Shown here: one piece after another, positions 11,097-22,174 of the stretch | Position numbering within the stretch: the first letter of the stretch is position 1 | Layout of the letters: each line of letters starts with the position of its first letter | Assembly (NCBI GenBank): GCA_031272365.1 | Contig: JAISTX010000029.1 | Coordinates: 44,790 to 108,789, forward strand | Length of the DNA stretch: 64,000 bases | DNA from: Eubacteriales Family XIII. Incertae Sedis bacterium | GTDB taxonomy: Bacteria > Bacillota > Clostridia > Peptostreptococcales > Anaerovoracaceae | Direction: 5' to 3' | Notes under the pieces: model-generated | The model's database searches: none | What the model was told of the DNA's origin: nothing | What the model saw: the letters and a program-made list of their open reading frames with translations, nothing else | Position numbers and translations under genes: made by a program

Positions 11097-13085
11097 TCAC
11101 GTCTTCAGATCCAAGATGCGGTCCCTGAGGATGGCGGCGCGCTCGAATTCGAGGGCGGCGGCGGCTTCCTTCATCTCCTTCTCAAGTCGCTCGATATACT
11201 CGTGACGCTCCTTCATCGTGAGTTCGTTCTTTGCGCGCGCCTCGTACCAGACATCTTCGGTCTCGGCGGCCTTCGTCGCCTCGATGACCTCGCGCACGGC
11301 CTTCTCGATCGTCTTCGGCGTGATGCCGTTTTCTTCATTATAACGAAGCTGCACCGCGCGACGGCGTTCCGTTTCGTCGATGGCCGATCGCATGGACGGT
11401 GAGATCTCATCAGCGTACATGAGGACGCGCCCGTGCACGTTGCGCGCCGCGCGCCCGATCGTCTGAATGAGCGATGTCTCATTTCGCAGGAAGCCCTGCT
11501 TGTCCGCGTCCAGGATCACGACGCGGCTCACCTCGGGCAGGTCGAGCCCCTCGCGCAGCAGGTTGATGCCCACGAGGACGTCGAACTCGCCGACGCGTAG
11601 GTCGTGGATGATCTGCATGCGTTCGAACGTCTGCACGTCCGAATGCATATAGCGCACGCGGATGCCCGCCGCCGCCAGGTAGTCTGTTAGGCTCTCGGCC
11701 ATCTTCTTTGTGAGCGTCGTCACGAGCATGCGCTCGCCGGCCTCCGCCACGCGCCCGATCTCCGCGATGAGGTCGTCGATCTGCCCCGCGGTCGGCCGCA
11801 CCTCGATCTCCGGGTCCACGAGGCCCGTGGGCCGGATGACCTGCTCCGCGCTGATGCCGCCGCTCTGCTCGCGCTCAAACTCCGCGGGCGTCGCGCTCAC
11901 GAAGACCGTCTGCCCAACGAGCCCCAGGAACTCCTCGAAGCGCAGCGGACGGTTGTCGAGCGCCGACGGCAGCCGGAAGCCGTAGTCCACGAGCGACTGC
12001 TTGCGCGAACGGTCGCCCGCCCACATCGCCCGCAGCTGCGGCAGCATCACGTGGCTCTCGTCGATGATGACGAGGAAATCGTCCGGGAAATAATCGACGA
12101 GCGTGTACGGCCGCGACCCGGGCGGCAGCCCGCTGATATGCCGCGAATAGTTTTCGATGCCCTTGCACGTGCCGATCTCGCGCAGCATCTCGAGGTCGTA
12201 GCGCGTCCGCTGCTCCAGCCTTTGCGCCTCGAGCAGCTTGCCCTGCGCCTTGAACCAGGCGAGCCGCTCCTCGAGCTCCTGCTCGATCGTCTCGACCGCA
12301 TGCGTCATCTTCGCGGGCGAGGCCACGTAATGCGTCGCCGGGAAGATCGCGATATGCGAGCGCACGCCCGTCACCTCACCCGTCGTGAGGTTGATCTCCT
12401 TGATCGCCTCGATCTCGTCGCCGAAGAGCTCGATGCGCACGGGCGCTTCGCCGCCCGCCGGGAACACGTCGATGGTGTCGCCGCGCACGCGGAAGTCCCC
12501 GCGGTCAAAGCCCATATCGTTGCGCTTGTACTGGATGTCCACGAGCTTCGTCAGGATGTCGCGCCTGCTCCGCTCCATGCCCGGCCGCAGCGACAGCGTC
12601 TGCGTCTTGTAGTCGACCGGCTCGCCGAGGCCGTAGATGCACGACACGCTGGCGACGACGATCACGTCCCGGCGCTCCGAGAGCGAGGCCGTGGCCGAAT
12701 GCCGGAGCTTGTCGATCTCGTCGTTGATCTGGCTGTCCTTGTCGATATATGTGTCCGTAGACGGGACGTAGGCCTCCGGCTGGTAGTAGTCGTAGTAGGA
12801 GACGAAATACTCGACGGCGTTCTCCGGGAAAAATTCCTTGAACTCCCCGCACAGCTGCGCCGCCAATGTCTTGTTGTGCGAAATAACAAGCGTCGGCCGC
12901 TGCACGCGCTCGATCACATTGGCCATCGTGAACGTCTTGCCCGAGCCCGTCGCGCCGAGCAGCGTCTGGAACCTTTTGCCCTCAAGAATACCGGAGACCA
13001 GCGCAGACACTGCCTGCGGCTGGTCCCCGGTCATCTGAAACTCAGATTGGATTTTAAAACCGGCTTGCTTTTCTTTTTCCGTCAT
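11097..13085 (-). CDS. uvrB: Excinuclease ABC subunit B
   Basis: A 662-residue UvrB of normal size. Walker [11 protein letters not shown] lies near residues 43-52, the beta-hairpin region [10 protein letters not shown] near 100, helicase motif II DESH near 340, and QTIGRAARN (motif VI) near 540. The C-terminal UVR motif ([20 protein letters not shown]) that contacts UvrC is intact. UvrB verifies damage handed over by UvrA. Its ATG overlaps the stop of the upstream surface-protein gene by ATGA, so its translation may be coupled to that gene; no separate promoter is obvious. Confidence 0.98.
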   Translation of the reverse strand: MTEKEKQAGFKIQSEFQMTGDQPQAVSALVSGILEGKRFQTLLGATGSGKTFTMANVIERVQRPTLVISHNKTLAAQLCGEFKEFFPENAVEYFVSYYDYYQPEAYVPSTDTYIDKDSQINDEIDKLRHSATASLSERRDVIVVASVSCIYGLGEPVDYKTQTLSLRPGMERSRRDILTKLVDIQYKRNDMGFDRGDFRVRGDTIDVFPAGGEAPVRIELFGDEIEAIKEINLTTGEVTGVRSHIAIFPATHYVASPAKMTHAVETIEQELEERLAWFKAQGKLLEAQRLEQRTRYDLEMLREIGTCKGIENYSRHISGLPPGSRPYTLVDYFPDDFLVIIDESHVMLPQLRAMWAGDRSRKQSLVDYGFRLPSALDNRPLRFEEFLGLVGQTVFVSATPAEFEREQSGGISAEQVIRPTGLVDPEIEVRPTAGQIDDLIAEIGRVAEAGERMLVTTLTKKMAESLTDYLAAAGIRVRYMHSDVQTFERMQIIHDLRVGEFDVLVGINLLREGLDLPEVSRVVILDADKQGFLRNETSLIQTIGRAARNVHGRVLMYADEISPSMRSAIDETERRRAVQLRYNEENGITPKTIEKAVREVIEATKAAETEDVWYEARAKNELTMKERHEYIERLEKEMKEAAAALEFERAAILRDRILDLKT

Positions 13086-16000
13086 TCCTCAACTTCTGTT
13101 TCATCCCGGTACCTCACCTTCTTCGACGCCGCGATGATGATGATCAGCACCGCCATGAGCAGCAGGAGCAGCTCCCACATGAAGGCGGCCACCGGATCCA
13201 TTTCCGCAAGCTTCAGGAGATCCCCGAGGTTGTTGACGACCGGCATCTGGCTGATCACGATGATGGACGGGATGTCCTTGTACGATTTCGCGTCCAGCAG
13301 GGAATCGTTGCCGCCAATCAGATTGCTCAGGATCGGGTAATCCTCCAGCAGGGCAATCGCCGCAGCCCAATTTGTCGCCGTCGTCGCCGTGTCGGCCTTG
13401 CTCTTCGTGTTGCTGCCTTTGTAGTACGTCACGGGTTTCGGGTCGTCATTGTCGCCTCCGTGATTGGTCGTACGCCCCGCGAGGGCATCCCGCAGAGCAC
13501 GGCTCGCTTCCATCAGCTGCTTCACCGCCGCGTTGATCTCCGACTGCGTCGTGGCTTTCTCGCGCGTCTTCTTGGCATCCGACAGCAGGCTGTTGGCTTT
13601 CTGCACGGCCTCCGTGTCTTCCAGGTTGGACGCCTCCTCTATCAAGGATTCCACTTCTTCGATCTCCGCGCTCAAAGCCGTCGTGTCCTCGTCGAGGTCG
13701 ACCTTCACGATGAATTTGTCCGCCGCGAAATTTTCAATGCCGTACATCTGGTACAGGCTGTCCACCTCCGCGATGCCGGTCTTGATCTCCAGCGACACGG
13801 TCACGTCGCGGTAGGCGTTGTCGTCCTCGGCGCCGTCGTCGGCGCGTTGGAAGACAGTTTCATCCACCACCGAAAGCTCCCCGTCCTCAAACGTGAACCC
13901 GTCCGGGATGCTCTCCTCGACGACCTTCAGGCTGTCCTCCTTGACGGTCGCGACGAAGCTCAGCTGCTCCACCCCGCTGTCCTTGATCAACTCGTTGGCC
14001 ATGGCCACGACTTGGTTGGCCCCGCTGTCATGGTCCTTGGTGAAGGAGATCGTCGGGTTCTCCTTTGTGACATAGAGTTCGTCGCTATCCCCTTCCACCA
14101 CGATGCGCAGCGACGGGATGTTCGTGAAGAACGATTCCGCGTATTTTCTAGCTACTTCGGCAAAAACGGAGGCGCGGCCGTCCGAGATGTCCAAGGAAAG
14201 CTTGAACACGCGCTGCGTCAGGCTGTCGAGCTCCAGACGCGCCTCCGTCACGACGGCATTCAGCTCGGCCGTCGTCCACTTCCCTTCTGTGTACCTGGTA
14301 AGATCAGCGAGTCTGTCGCCGATCCGCTTCAGGATGTCCTCCTTGTCAAAGCCCTCCGGCGCATAGCCCTCCACGATATTCTGGAGCTGCTTATAAGCGG
14401 ATATCAAATTGTCCACGCTTTTCACGGTCGCGGGCTGCACCGGCACGATCGAGCCGCCGGACCGGGCGAGGATGTTCGTGAGCGTTGCGTAGGTGATCTC
14501 CTGCGTGGAGACGGCGACATCGAGTATTTCCTTGATGGACGTCATCGCCGCCAAAATCCTCGTGGACTCCTCCTGCATGTTTTCGGTCGTCAGCTCCGAG
14601 TTCTCAATGATCCCCAGCATGACGTCCAAGGCCGAGGAGAGCGCGTCCTGCAGGCTCTGCTCAAACTGTCCGCCGATGCCGGTCTTTACGCCCACCTTCG
14701 CCATGAAGGCCTGCCGGATCTTTGGGGTCTCGGACTGGAACGCTTCGTTGGCTTTTCTGAGGAGCAGATCAATCACATACTGGCTCGAATCGCTGAGATC
14801 GCTGGCGTCAAGCTTCTGCAGCTCCTTGTCGAGGCTTGCATAGGCGTTCGTCACCTTCGTGACAAACGCGAGGCTCTGCGCTACGGTGTCGAAGGAGGTA
14901 AAGTCAACCGACGTGAGCAGCTCTTCGAGGTCCAGTGCCGCATTGACCAGCGGCATGATCTCCTCGACTTCCTGATCCGCCATCACAAGGCTATCCAACA
15001 CCTCTTGGACTGCACCTGGCACATAGCTCCCAACGATCCGGAGCATCGACTCGGATTTCGCCGTCTTGAGGTGGCTTTCAAGGTAATTCAATTGCTCGAG
15101 CCCTTCATCGACATTGGCTTTGAGCGCACTGTCAATCACCACATTCGTGTGGGCTTCGTACCAGACCTGCAGGAGATTCTTTGCGTATTGCACACGCATC
15201 AACAGGATTGCCCGCGCCCCTTCCAAGGTGTTCAAGGAATCGCTGGCCCCCACGCACCAGCCAGTGCGCGCGGCGATGGCATCGAGCGTCGTCCGAATGC
15301 TGTGTGATACCTTGAAGATATCCTTCGAGGCAGCGGGCTTCTTGATGCCCCGGAGGGTCTGCGCGAGCTCTGTGATTTTTTTCAGCTGCTCCAGCACGGG
15401 CTCCGCGTCCGCCAGCTTCACATTCACCGCGACGTTTGCCTGCGTCTCAATGTAGAATACGATTCCCTCGGCCGCCTCCGCCACCTGATCCTTTGTCGCA
15501 AAGGGGATTCCGTTCCGCGCTTTCGACGCCGCGCTATCGCGCACGGACGTGTATTGCAAAAGGGCGAGCGCGTCGTCAAAGCGGTCGAACTTCGCTGTGA
15601 ATTCCTGTATGAACGCGTTGTAGCCCTTGTCGTCTTTTGATGCCGTGTATTGCACCAACTTCAGGTCGTTAAGAGCCGTATTGAACTGGGCCTCCAAGAC
15701 CAGTACGTTCACCTGCTTTTGCGATTCGCTGAAAGCCGTGAAGGCAGTCTGGAGCGAAGAGACCACGCCGGAAAAGGACAGGAGCTTCTGGTACTGCGCC
15801 GGCAGGTATTGCAGGCTTTCGCAACCACTGGCGAGGCCGGTGATGATATCCTTCTTTTCCAAGGGGATGTCCAGGCCCGCCGCAACGCTGAGCATCGACG
15901 CGTATTCGGGGAAGAGCGCCACCAGGGCCTGCCGGAGCGTCACCGCGCTCGCGTCGCCTCCCTCCGGCCATAGCGCGATGTAGGCATCTGCCAGCTTGTA

Positions 16001-17725
16001 TAGCGCCTCGATATCCTCTGTGATCGGCACGCCGGTTTTGCTCGCGACTTCCTGTATCTGCGCCTTCAGATCCTCCAATGTGGCTTTGAGCCGATCATAT
16101 TCCGTATTGTAGTTTGCCGTGTACAGCAGCAGGGACTGTTCGCCGCTGCCGGTATTAAACACGGCGGTGACCATATCGCCCACCTGAAGCTTGTAAAGGA
16201 AATTTTTCGACAGGAGGATATAGGTATTGCCATCCTCGTCCATCGCATAGTATTCTTCCCGGTTGACGACCCGCACGCCATTGATGCGGAGATATTTGAA
16301 CAGGCTCGCGTCGCCGCTGATGGTCGCGCTGACGCTGCCGTCCGGGTTCACCTCCGGCCCCTCCAGGAATACGAAGGCTTCCAGGACCTCCACCGTCACG
16401 ACAAACGCGATGGAGGGGTTGATCGCATAGGCGCTGTCCGCGGGCTTGCCGCTGACCGTGACCTCGACCCGCGCGCCGGTCGCCCCGGCTTTCGGGGTGA
16501 CGGTGAGCATGCCCTTCTCATCGATGCTGGCGTCCGCGTCGCCCTCGATGCACTTCGCCGCCCATTCGAGGCTGACATCAATGGGGAGCGCCGTGCCCTG
16601 CTCAAGCTGAGCCTTGCCGCTCACGCCGCCCACCACCTTCATGGTGCTCGCCCCGGTGATCGTCAGGGTGAAGGTCTTCGCGGCCTGCTCTTCCTCAGAG
16701 GCCAATAGCGCCGCGTCCGCCAGCGACTGCTGGAGTTTGTCCAGCAGGGTTTTCTCCGCCGCCGCCGTTGCTTCGCGCAAGTCTTTCTCGGCTGTTTCCA
16801 ACACTGCTTTCGCGTCGTCCAGCGCCGTTTGCTTCTCTGCGCATTCTTTCAGAGCATTGTTGTATGCCACCAATGCCGCATCCGCGCTTGCCGCCTCAAC
16901 CTCCGCGTTGGCCTTGTCGAGGTTGTCCTGCACCACAGGAAGCTTCTCTTCTTTGATCGCAGCGATTTCATCCTTCAACGCAATCAATCCGGCGTCGTCG
17001 AGATTCCGCACCGAAAGGAAGCTCTGCACAGTCTCCTCCGCTTGCTTATATTCGCTCTCGGCGGTTGTTGCCAACTTCTCCATATCAGCAAGCATCTCCG
17101 GCCCTTTAGTCGGGTTCGCCTTTTCCTCCGCAAGTTTCGTCTTGGCCGTATCCCACTCCTCTTCAGCTTTTTTTGCCGCATCCTGAAGCGCCGCCAAGTC
17201 TATGAGCGTTTGCTCCTTGGTGGATATCGATTTCTGCACCGCGTCAAATTTGACTTGCGCCTCTTTTTGGGCTTGCAGCTTCTCGTCCAAGATTTTCTGC
17301 GGCCCTTCCGCCGCCTTTTTCTTTTCCTCCAGCCCGATGCTCGCGACGAATGCGTCGTAATCCTGCTGCGCAGCCTCCAGCTTCTTGGCTGCCGTGTCAA
17401 CGGCGTTCTGTTCTTTTGCCACTTGTGCCGCAACGCCTGCCTCAAACCCCCCGATTGTGGCAGAGATATCCCCTATTGCGTTCTTCAGCTTTGCGGATCC
17501 ACCAGACGGAAGGTTGAGCGCCCGCGCCTGCAGATCCGCCAATTCCTTTTTCGCCTGATCCAATGAAAACGCCGTCGGCGCCGCACCGCCGATCAGCTCA
17601 TTTCCGATGCCCGGCTCCCCATCGCCGGACTCCGGGGCAGCAAATGTTGTTACGGGATACATAACAAATACCAAAGCTGCGCAAAGAAATGCGGAGACCC
17701 CAATCTTGACAACCCTAACGTTCAT
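13082..17725 (-). CDS. Very large secreted, membrane-anchored coiled-coil surface protein
   Basis: About 1,547 residues from the ATG at 17725, which has AGGGG nine to ten bases upstream; an ATG at 17734 is possible but too close to that site. Signal peptide: [10 protein letters not shown] followed by a hydrophobic stretch, likely cut after TTFA. Residues about 50-370 are Ala/Glu/Lys-rich coiled coil. About 375-500 look like beta-sandwich (Ig-like) modules. The long middle is helical with FIVAR-like spacing, especially near 1430-1490. It ends in one membrane helix and a short charged tail ([13 protein letters not shown]) with no LPXTG motif, so it is probably held by the membrane. Function unknown; possibly an adhesin or wall-spanning stalk. 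It overlaps uvrB by four bases. Confidence 0.8.
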   Translation of the reverse strand: MNVRVVKIGVSAFLCAALVFVMYPVTTFAAPESGDGEPGIGNELIGGAAPTAFSLDQAKKELADLQARALNLPSGGSAKLKNAIGDISATIGGFEAGVAAQVAKEQNAVDTAAKKLEAAQQDYDAFVASIGLEEKKKAAEGPQKILDEKLQAQKEAQVKFDAVQKSISTKEQTLIDLAALQDAAKKAEEEWDTAKTKLAEEKANPTKGPEMLADMEKLATTAESEYKQAEETVQSFLSVRNLDDAGLIALKDEIAAIKEEKLPVVQDNLDKANAEVEAASADAALVAYNNALKECAEKQTALDDAKAVLETAEKDLREATAAAEKTLLDKLQQSLADAALLASEEEQAAKTFTLTITGASTMKVVGGVSGKAQLEQGTALPIDVSLEWAAKCIEGDADASIDEKGMLTVTPKAGATGARVEVTVSGKPADSAYAINPSIAFVVTVEVLEAFVFLEGPEVNPDGSVSATISGDASLFKYLRINGVRVVNREEYYAMDEDGNTYILLSKNFLYKLQVGDMVTAVFNTGSGEQSLLLYTANYNTEYDRLKATLEDLKAQIQEVASKTGVPITEDIEALYKLADAYIALWPEGGDASAVTLRQALVALFPEYASMLSVAAGLDIPLEKKDIITGLASGCESLQYLPAQYQKLLSFSGVVSSLQTAFTAFSESQKQVNVLVLEAQFNTALNDLKLVQYTASKDDKGYNAFIQEFTAKFDRFDDALALLQYTSVRDSAASKARNGIPFATKDQVAEAAEGIVFYIETQANVAVNVKLADAEPVLEQLKKITELAQTLRGIKKPAASKDIFKVSHSIRTTLDAIAARTGWCVGASDSLNTLEGARAILLMRVQYAKNLLQVWYEAHTNVVIDSALKANVDEGLEQLNYLESHLKTAKSESMLRIVGSYVPGAVQEVLDSLVMADQEVEEIMPLVNAALDLEELLTSVDFTSFDTVAQSLAFVTKVTNAYASLDKELQKLDASDLSDSSQYVIDLLLRKANEAFQSETPKIRQAFMAKVGVKTGIGGQFEQSLQDALSSALDVMLGIIENSELTTENMQEESTRILAAMTSIKEILDVAVSTQEITYATLTNILARSGGSIVPVQPATVKSVDNLISAYKQLQNIVEGYAPEGFDKEDILKRIGDRLADLTRYTEGKWTTAELNAVVTEARLELDSLTQRVFKLSLDISDGRASVFAEVARKYAESFFTNIPSLRIVVEGDSDELYVTKENPTISFTKDHDSGANQVVAMANELIKDSGVEQLSFVATVKEDSLKVVEESIPDGFTFEDGELSVVDETVFQRADDGAEDDNAYRDVTVSLEIKTGIAEVDSLYQMYGIENFAADKFIVKVDLDEDTTALSAEIEEVESLIEEASNLEDTEAVQKANSLLSDAKKTREKATTQSEINAAVKQLMEASRALRDALAGRTTNHGGDNDDPKPVTYYKGSNTKSKADTATTATNWAAAIALLEDYPILSNLIGGNDSLLDAKSYKDIPSIIVISQMPVVNNLGDLLKLAEMDPVAAFMWELLLLLMAVLIIIIAASKKVRYRDETEVEE

Positions 17726-17752
17726 CGTCAACATTCCCCTTTTTTTGCCACG

Positions 17753-17766
17753 GTCGCAATTGCGAC
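17753..17766. promoter_or_regulatory. 14-bp perfect palindrome upstream of the large surface-protein gene
   Basis: GTCGCAATTGCGAC, 28 bases before the ATG at 17725. Position and symmetry fit a repressor operator over or just after the promoter of the surface-protein gene. A second, AT-rich inverted repeat (GATATTT/AAATATC, 17791-17810) lies further upstream. No matching regulator is identified in the window. Confidence 0.45.
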
Positions 17767-17841
17767 AAGAGATTCCATCCGAATAATACCGATATTTTAT
17801 CTGAAATATCGCCAAATAGCAACAAAAAATATTGAAAAAAC

Positions 17842-17869
17842 TTGTTAAATATACCACCAAAAATATAAT
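17842..17869 (+). promoter_or_regulatory. Sigma-70-type promoter for the half ABC-F gene
   Basis: TTGTTA at 17842-17847, 16-base spacer, TATAAT at 17864-17869. A second possible promoter follows: TTGCTT at 17879-17884, 17-base spacer, TATTCT at 17902-17907. Both point toward the gene at 17945. Confidence 0.5.
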
Positions 17870-17944
17870 CGAAACGTATTGCTTTCTGGCCTGTAGATTG
17901 GTATTCTAAACGAACATCTCTGGCGTTTCCTTAGGGGGGAATTT

Positions 17945-18577
17945 ATGAAATTGAAGTTTAACAACCTCAGCCCTTCGGCGGCCATCGTCGCTGAAATGTC
18001 GGGCGTCTCGATCGAACACGATGGGAAGGTGGTCTGCCGGGGCTTCGGCCTTGACGTGAAAACCGGCGAGCGCGTCTGCCTTTCGGGCAGGGCCGGGACG
18101 GGGAAGTCCAGCCTCATCCGCGTCTTTGCGGGGGAGATCCCCTCCCTGGGCAGCGTGCGGTTTGCGGGCGGGACGATCCTATCCTACATCCCGCAGGACA
18201 CCTCCTTCCTTTCCGGGTCGATCGAATCCTTGGCCGCGGAGTCGGGCATCGCCAGGGAGGACCTGAGCCGGATCTTCAAGACGCTCGGGCTCGAGCAATA
18301 CATTCTGAAAAAGAACCTGCACTCCCTCAGCGAGGCGCAGCGGAAAAAGGTCCTCCTCGCGCGCAGCCTCGCCATGCCCGCCCACCTGTACCTGTGGGAC
18401 GAACCGCTGGACTACGTGGACGATTTCTCCCGTGCGCAGATCGTGGACGCCATCCTGGACTGCATGCCGACCATGGTGTTCGTGGAGGACGACACGGGCT
18501 TCAGCGAAAGAATCGCCACGCGCACCATCCGCATCGGCGTGAAGCCGGGGAGCCTACCCAGCAGCTGGGCCGTATAA
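17945..18577 (+). CDS. Single-domain ABC-F-like ATPase with altered signature and H-loop
   Basis: A 210-residue protein that matches only the second ATPase domain of Lsa/Msr-type ABC-F ribosome-protection proteins: Walker A GRAGTGKSS at 48-56, Q-loop PQDTS, WDEPLDY (Walker B with catalytic Glu153), and MVFVEDD near 177-183. Two positions differ from what the family has: the signature reads SLSEAQ at 127-132 where SGGQ is usual, and the H-loop His is Asp182. It has its own strong ribosome site (AGGGGGG) and a clean start, so it is not simply a cut gene tail. ATP hydrolysis is probably impaired. It may be a decaying gene or a repurposed nucleotide-binding protein. It converges on the M23 peptidase gene. 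Confidence 0.75.
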   Translation: MKLKFNNLSPSAAIVAEMSGVSIEHDGKVVCRGFGLDVKTGERVCLSGRAGTGKSSLIRVFAGEIPSLGSVRFAGGTILSYIPQDTSFLSGSIESLAAESGIAREDLSRIFKTLGLEQYILKKNLHSLSEAQRKKVLLARSLAMPAHLYLWDEPLDYVDDFSRAQIVDAILDCMPTMVFVEDDTGFSERIATRTIRIGVKPGSLPSSWAV

Positions 18578-18603
18578 AAAATTGAATGTCTTTTGTCAAT
18601 TTT
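18578..18603. terminator. Possible bidirectional AT-rich terminator
   Basis: AAAATTGA at 18578-18585 pairs with TCAATTTT at 18596-18603, between the convergent half ABC-F and M23 genes. The stem is weak and overlaps the last codons of the M23 gene. Confidence 0.3.
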
Positions 18604-20011
18604 GAACGTTTTCGTCATTATTGTTTGCGCTGAACAACCCCGCGTTCTGCTCAAACAAGCGCGCCGGGTCGATGGCCTGGTCACCGATGCGCATCTCGTA
18701 GTGGAGGTGGGGGCCCGTCGAGTAGCCGGTCGACCCGACCAGCCCGATCTGGTCGCCCTTCTCGACCATGGAGCCCTCGACCGCGTCGACGCGGCTCATA
18801 TGGAAATAATACGATTTCAGCCCGCCGCCGTGCTCGATGACGACCGTGCCGCCCGTGCGGAGCAGCATCTCGGCAAGCACGACGCGCCCGGCGTTGCCCG
18901 CGTGCACCGGCACGCCCTCCTCAACGGCGAAGTCCATGCCGTAGTGGCTGCGCGACGTCGAGGCGTCCCCGTTCGTGATGCGGATCTCGCCGAAATTCGT
19001 GCTGATGAAGCCGCCCTGCACGGGGCGCTCAAACAGGCCCTGCCAGTACTGCTCCTCGTCGTACTGCGTCATCAGGGGCGGGATCTTCTTCGTGTACTCC
19101 ACGCCCGACTCGGGCGAGATCGACTCCGCGATGGAGGGGATGCTCGTGTCGATGATGAGGTTTTGGTGGTCGAAGGAATAGGCGGACACCTGCACGTCGA
19201 CAGACTCCGGCACCATCCCCTGGACAGCTTCATCGTCCGTGCCCAGGATCTTCACGCTGATGGGGTACGTGCCCACGGCGCAGTGGTTGCCGATCGGCAC
19301 GGCGCAGGACCAGGTCTGGCTGCCAGGCGCCGCGTCCGGGTCATCCTCCTTTGTCCAAACGGAGAACCCGAGCTTCGTCTCGGACTCCGGGCGCAGGCCC
19401 TCCGGCAGGTTCGTGATGCGCATGGGGAAGATGTCTCCCTGCTGCAGCTCCGTGCGCCCCGCCGTGAACTCGGGCTCGGGGTAGACCACGGAGAATGCGC
19501 ACCCGTACGTGAAGGCCCCCTCGCCGCTCTCGCTCTTGATGCCGCCCACCCGCACCACGAGCTTGTACTCGCCGGCCTTCGTGAGCAGGAACTCCTGCGC
19601 GCCGCCGCTGCCGGCCGCCTGCGCCGGCGCATCCGCCTCGGCGAGCTGCCCGCCGTCCAATGTCCACCACGTCTCCAGCTGCAGCGGCTCCGCCCCGGGA
19701 TCCGAAGCGCCGCTGCCCGGCAGCTCGACGCGCAGCGTGTACGGGACGGCCCCGAGCTCGCCCAGGCCGCCGCCGTCCACACGGTCGATCGTATAGTCGA
19801 AATCCTTCTTCACCCGCCCGTCAAGCAGCTCTTCCGTCCACTCGACGGCGGCCGGCTCCACCTCGCTGCCGGCCACGGAAAGCGGCGCCAGCGGCACGAC
19901 GGACTCGTCCGTCTTGGACCAGACGGAGTAGATGTTCAGCCCCTCGTAGGCGAACGCCGCGACTACGGCGCAAAGCACGACGACGAGGATGATCTTATTA
20001 TTTTTTTCCAT
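18596..20011 (-). CDS. Membrane-anchored M23 family metallopeptidase
   Basis: 471 residues with an N-terminal membrane helix (about 5-28) and no cleavage site, so the protein is anchored with its bulk outside. The C-terminal third is an M23 (LytM) domain: HYGMDF supplies the first zinc His and Asp, HLHYEM the HxH pair, and GSTGYSTGPHLHY is the family signature. M23 enzymes cut peptidoglycan cross-bridges or act as EnvC-like activators. The 300 residues between anchor and domain look like beta-rich spacer modules. Its start lies inside the end of the hybrid histidine kinase gene (14-base overlap), so it belongs to the FIST-kinase operon. Confidence 0.88.
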   Translation of the reverse strand: MEKNNKIILVVVLCAVVAAFAYEGLNIYSVWSKTDESVVPLAPLSVAGSEVEPAAVEWTEELLDGRVKKDFDYTIDRVDGGGLGELGAVPYTLRVELPGSGASDPGAEPLQLETWWTLDGGQLAEADAPAQAAGSGGAQEFLLTKAGEYKLVVRVGGIKSESGEGAFTYGCAFSVVYPEPEFTAGRTELQQGDIFPMRITNLPEGLRPESETKLGFSVWTKEDDPDAAPGSQTWSCAVPIGNHCAVGTYPISVKILGTDDEAVQGMVPESVDVQVSAYSFDHQNLIIDTSIPSIAESISPESGVEYTKKIPPLMTQYDEEQYWQGLFERPVQGGFISTNFGEIRITNGDASTSRSHYGMDFAVEEGVPVHAGNAGRVVLAEMLLRTGGTVVIEHGGGLKSYYFHMSRVDAVEGSMVEKGDQIGLVGSTGYSTGPHLHYEMRIGDQAIDPARLFEQNAGLFSANNNDENVQN

Positions 20012-22157
20012 GCCTCTTCGGTAGGTATTTCTTCAACTTCTCCACCACTTCTTCAAAATACAACGGCTTGCCGAGATGGTCGTCCATGCCGGCCGCAAGG
20101 CACCTTTCCACGTCTTCCCGGAACACGTTCGCGGTCATGGCGACGATCGGCACCCTCTGCGCGCGCGGGTCTTGCATCGCCCGGATGCGCTCCGTCGCCT
20201 CGAGCCCGTCCATCTCCGGCATCTGCATGTCCATGAACACGAGGTCGTAGCGGCCGGGGTCCTTCGCGAACATCTCCACCGCCTCGACGCCGTTTTCCGC
20301 AACGTCTATCCGGATCCCGGACGGCTCGAGCAGCGTCGTCACGATCTCGCGGTTGATCTCGACGTCCTCCGCCAGCAGCAGCCGGCGGTCGGAGAACGCG
20401 CCGTCCTTGATCGTCCCGTATTCGCCGCCGCCGTCGCCTTCCTCTTCGCCTTTCGCGGCGCAGGCGGCCATGGCGGCCTTGCCGAGCACCTCGTTGATGC
20501 AGTCCACGACGGGCGACGGGAAGAGGGGCTTCTTCAGGAATTTGTCGACGCCGGCCGTCGTCGCCTCCTGCTCGATGTCATGCCAGTCGTACGCCGAAAT
20601 CATGACGACGACGCCCATGCTGCCAGTGCGCCGCTTGATTTCCTTCGTCAGCTGCGCACCGTTCATTCCGGGCATCTTCCAGTCTATGAAATATACGTCA
20701 TATTCCTCCCCCCTGTCAAGCAGGGCCAGCGCGCCGCCCGCGCCGTCGACCCCTGAGAACCGGATGCCGTAGCGGTCGCCGATGCTCGTGAAGTACTCCA
20801 GGATGTCCTCGGAATCGTCCACGACGAGGCAGTGCACCTTGGACAGGTCGATCGGGATGGGGGGCGCCACGCGCTCCGGCGTCCGCCCGCGCTTCATGCG
20901 CACCGTGAAGGCGAACGTCGAGCCCACGCCCAGCTCCGACTCGATCGTGATCGCCCCGCCCATCGTCTCGACGATGTTTTTCGAGATGGCGAGCCCCAGC
21001 CCCGTGCCGCCGTATTTGCGCGAGATGCCGCCGTCCGCCTGCTGGAAGCTCGTGAACAGCTGCGCCTTCGCCTCCTCGCCGATGCCGATGCCCGTGTCCG
21101 CCACGGACACCTTCAGGAAGACCGGGGCGCCCTCCTCCTCCCCGGCCGCCTTCTCGAGCACCGCCTTCAGCACGATGCGCCCGCCCTCCGGCGTGAACTT
21201 CATCGCGTTCGAGAGGAGGTTCAGGATGACCTGCGAGAACCGCTGGTCGTCGCCGACGAGGTATTCGGGTATCCCGTGGCCCAGATGCACGCGCAGCGTC
21301 TGTTTCTTCCGGTCGATCGAATAATGGATCGCCGACACGGCGCGCTGCACCATGTTCTCGAAATTGAACTCCTCCTCCGACAGCTCAAACTTGCCGGCCT
21401 CGATCTTGCTGATGTCGAGCACGTCGTTGATGATGCCGAGCAGGTGCACCGACGCGTCCTCGATCTTGTCGAGGCAGTAGTCCTTCTTCTCGGCGGTCGG
21501 GCTGCCCTTGGCGATCTTCGTCATCCCGATGATCGCGTTCATCGGCGTGCGCATCTCGTGGCTCATGTTCGACAGGAACATCGACTTCGCGAGGCTCGAC
21601 TCCTCCGCCGCCTCGCGCGCCTCCTCGATCTCCGTCACGTCCGACAGGTACAGGAGCGACCCGACGTAGACGTCGTCCGCGTCGCGCATCGGCGTGAACG
21701 TGAGGATGTATTTGCGCGGGCGCCCGTCGTGCCCGAGGTCGATCTCCTCCTCCAGCGAGATCGTCTCGGTCCGCTTGACCGCCTCGATGAACCGCGCCGT
21801 GATGCCCTCCGCCCACGCCTCGTCCACGAGGAGCGCGAAGATGTCCGTCCCGTGGTGCCCCTCGATCGCCAGCGGCTCGATCTTCGACATGCGGTAGAAC
21901 GCCTCCGACGCGTAGGCGAGGTGGGCAAATTTGTCGAAAAAGAAAATGACGTCAGGGCTGTTCCGCAGCAGCAGGCTCAAATAATTTTGCTGCTCGCGGA
22001 AAGCCTCCGCGGAGCCGGTCTGCGCCGCGATGCGCTTCTGGTAGACCGCGCGCTCGATCTCGAACGCGTCCTTCTGGTGGCGGATCTCCCTCTGGGCTTT
22101 CCGCAGCTCCTTCTGCAGCCGCCGGACCTCGTCCCCGGCTCTGTTTGGCTCGTTCAC
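19998..22157 (-). CDS. Cytoplasmic PAS hybrid histidine kinase with two receiver domains
   Basis: 719 residues from a GTG at 22157 with an unusually strong GGAGGGGGGG site five bases upstream; longer reading frames overlap the FIST gene and are rejected. Order: coiled coil (about 8-55), PAS (about 60-185), HisKA with FLSNMSHEMRTP near 200, HATPase with NLLSNAMKFT (N box), DTGIGI and GGTGLGL, then receiver 1 (VVDDSE, IDWKMPG) and receiver 2 (LLLAEDVEIN, FMDMQMPEMDG, Lys in GKPL). No membrane segment, so the signal probably comes through the FIST protein encoded 17 bases upstream. No separate DNA-binding regulator is nearby; output may be phosphotransfer elsewhere. Confidence 0.93.
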   Translation of the reverse strand: MNEPNRAGDEVRRLQKELRKAQREIRHQKDAFEIERAVYQKRIAAQTGSAEAFREQQNYLSLLLRNSPDVIFFFDKFAHLAYASEAFYRMSKIEPLAIEGHHGTDIFALLVDEAWAEGITARFIEAVKRTETISLEEEIDLGHDGRPRKYILTFTPMRDADDVYVGSLLYLSDVTEIEEAREAAEESSLAKSMFLSNMSHEMRTPMNAIIGMTKIAKGSPTAEKKDYCLDKIEDASVHLLGIINDVLDISKIEAGKFELSEEEFNFENMVQRAVSAIHYSIDRKKQTLRVHLGHGIPEYLVGDDQRFSQVILNLLSNAMKFTPEGGRIVLKAVLEKAAGEEEGAPVFLKVSVADTGIGIGEEAKAQLFTSFQQADGGISRKYGGTGLGLAISKNIVETMGGAITIESELGVGSTFAFTVRMKRGRTPERVAPPIPIDLSKVHCLVVDDSEDILEYFTSIGDRYGIRFSGVDGAGGALALLDRGEEYDVYFIDWKMPGMNGAQLTKEIKRRTGSMGVVVMISAYDWHDIEQEATTAGVDKFLKKPLFPSPVVDCINEVLGKAAMAACAAKGEEEGDGGGEYGTIKDGAFSDRRLLLAEDVEINREIVTTLLEPSGIRIDVAENGVEAVEMFAKDPGRYDLVFMDMQMPEMDGLEATERIRAMQDPRAQRVPIVAMTANVFREDVERCLAAGMDDHLGKPLYFEEVVEKLKKYLPKRHGKK

Positions 22158-22174
22158 AAATACCCCCCCTCCGT

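Noticed and set aside
13460..15307. 615-codon plus-strand ORF opposite the large surface protein
   Set aside because: No signal, motif or ribosome site; mirror of the coiled-coil gene.
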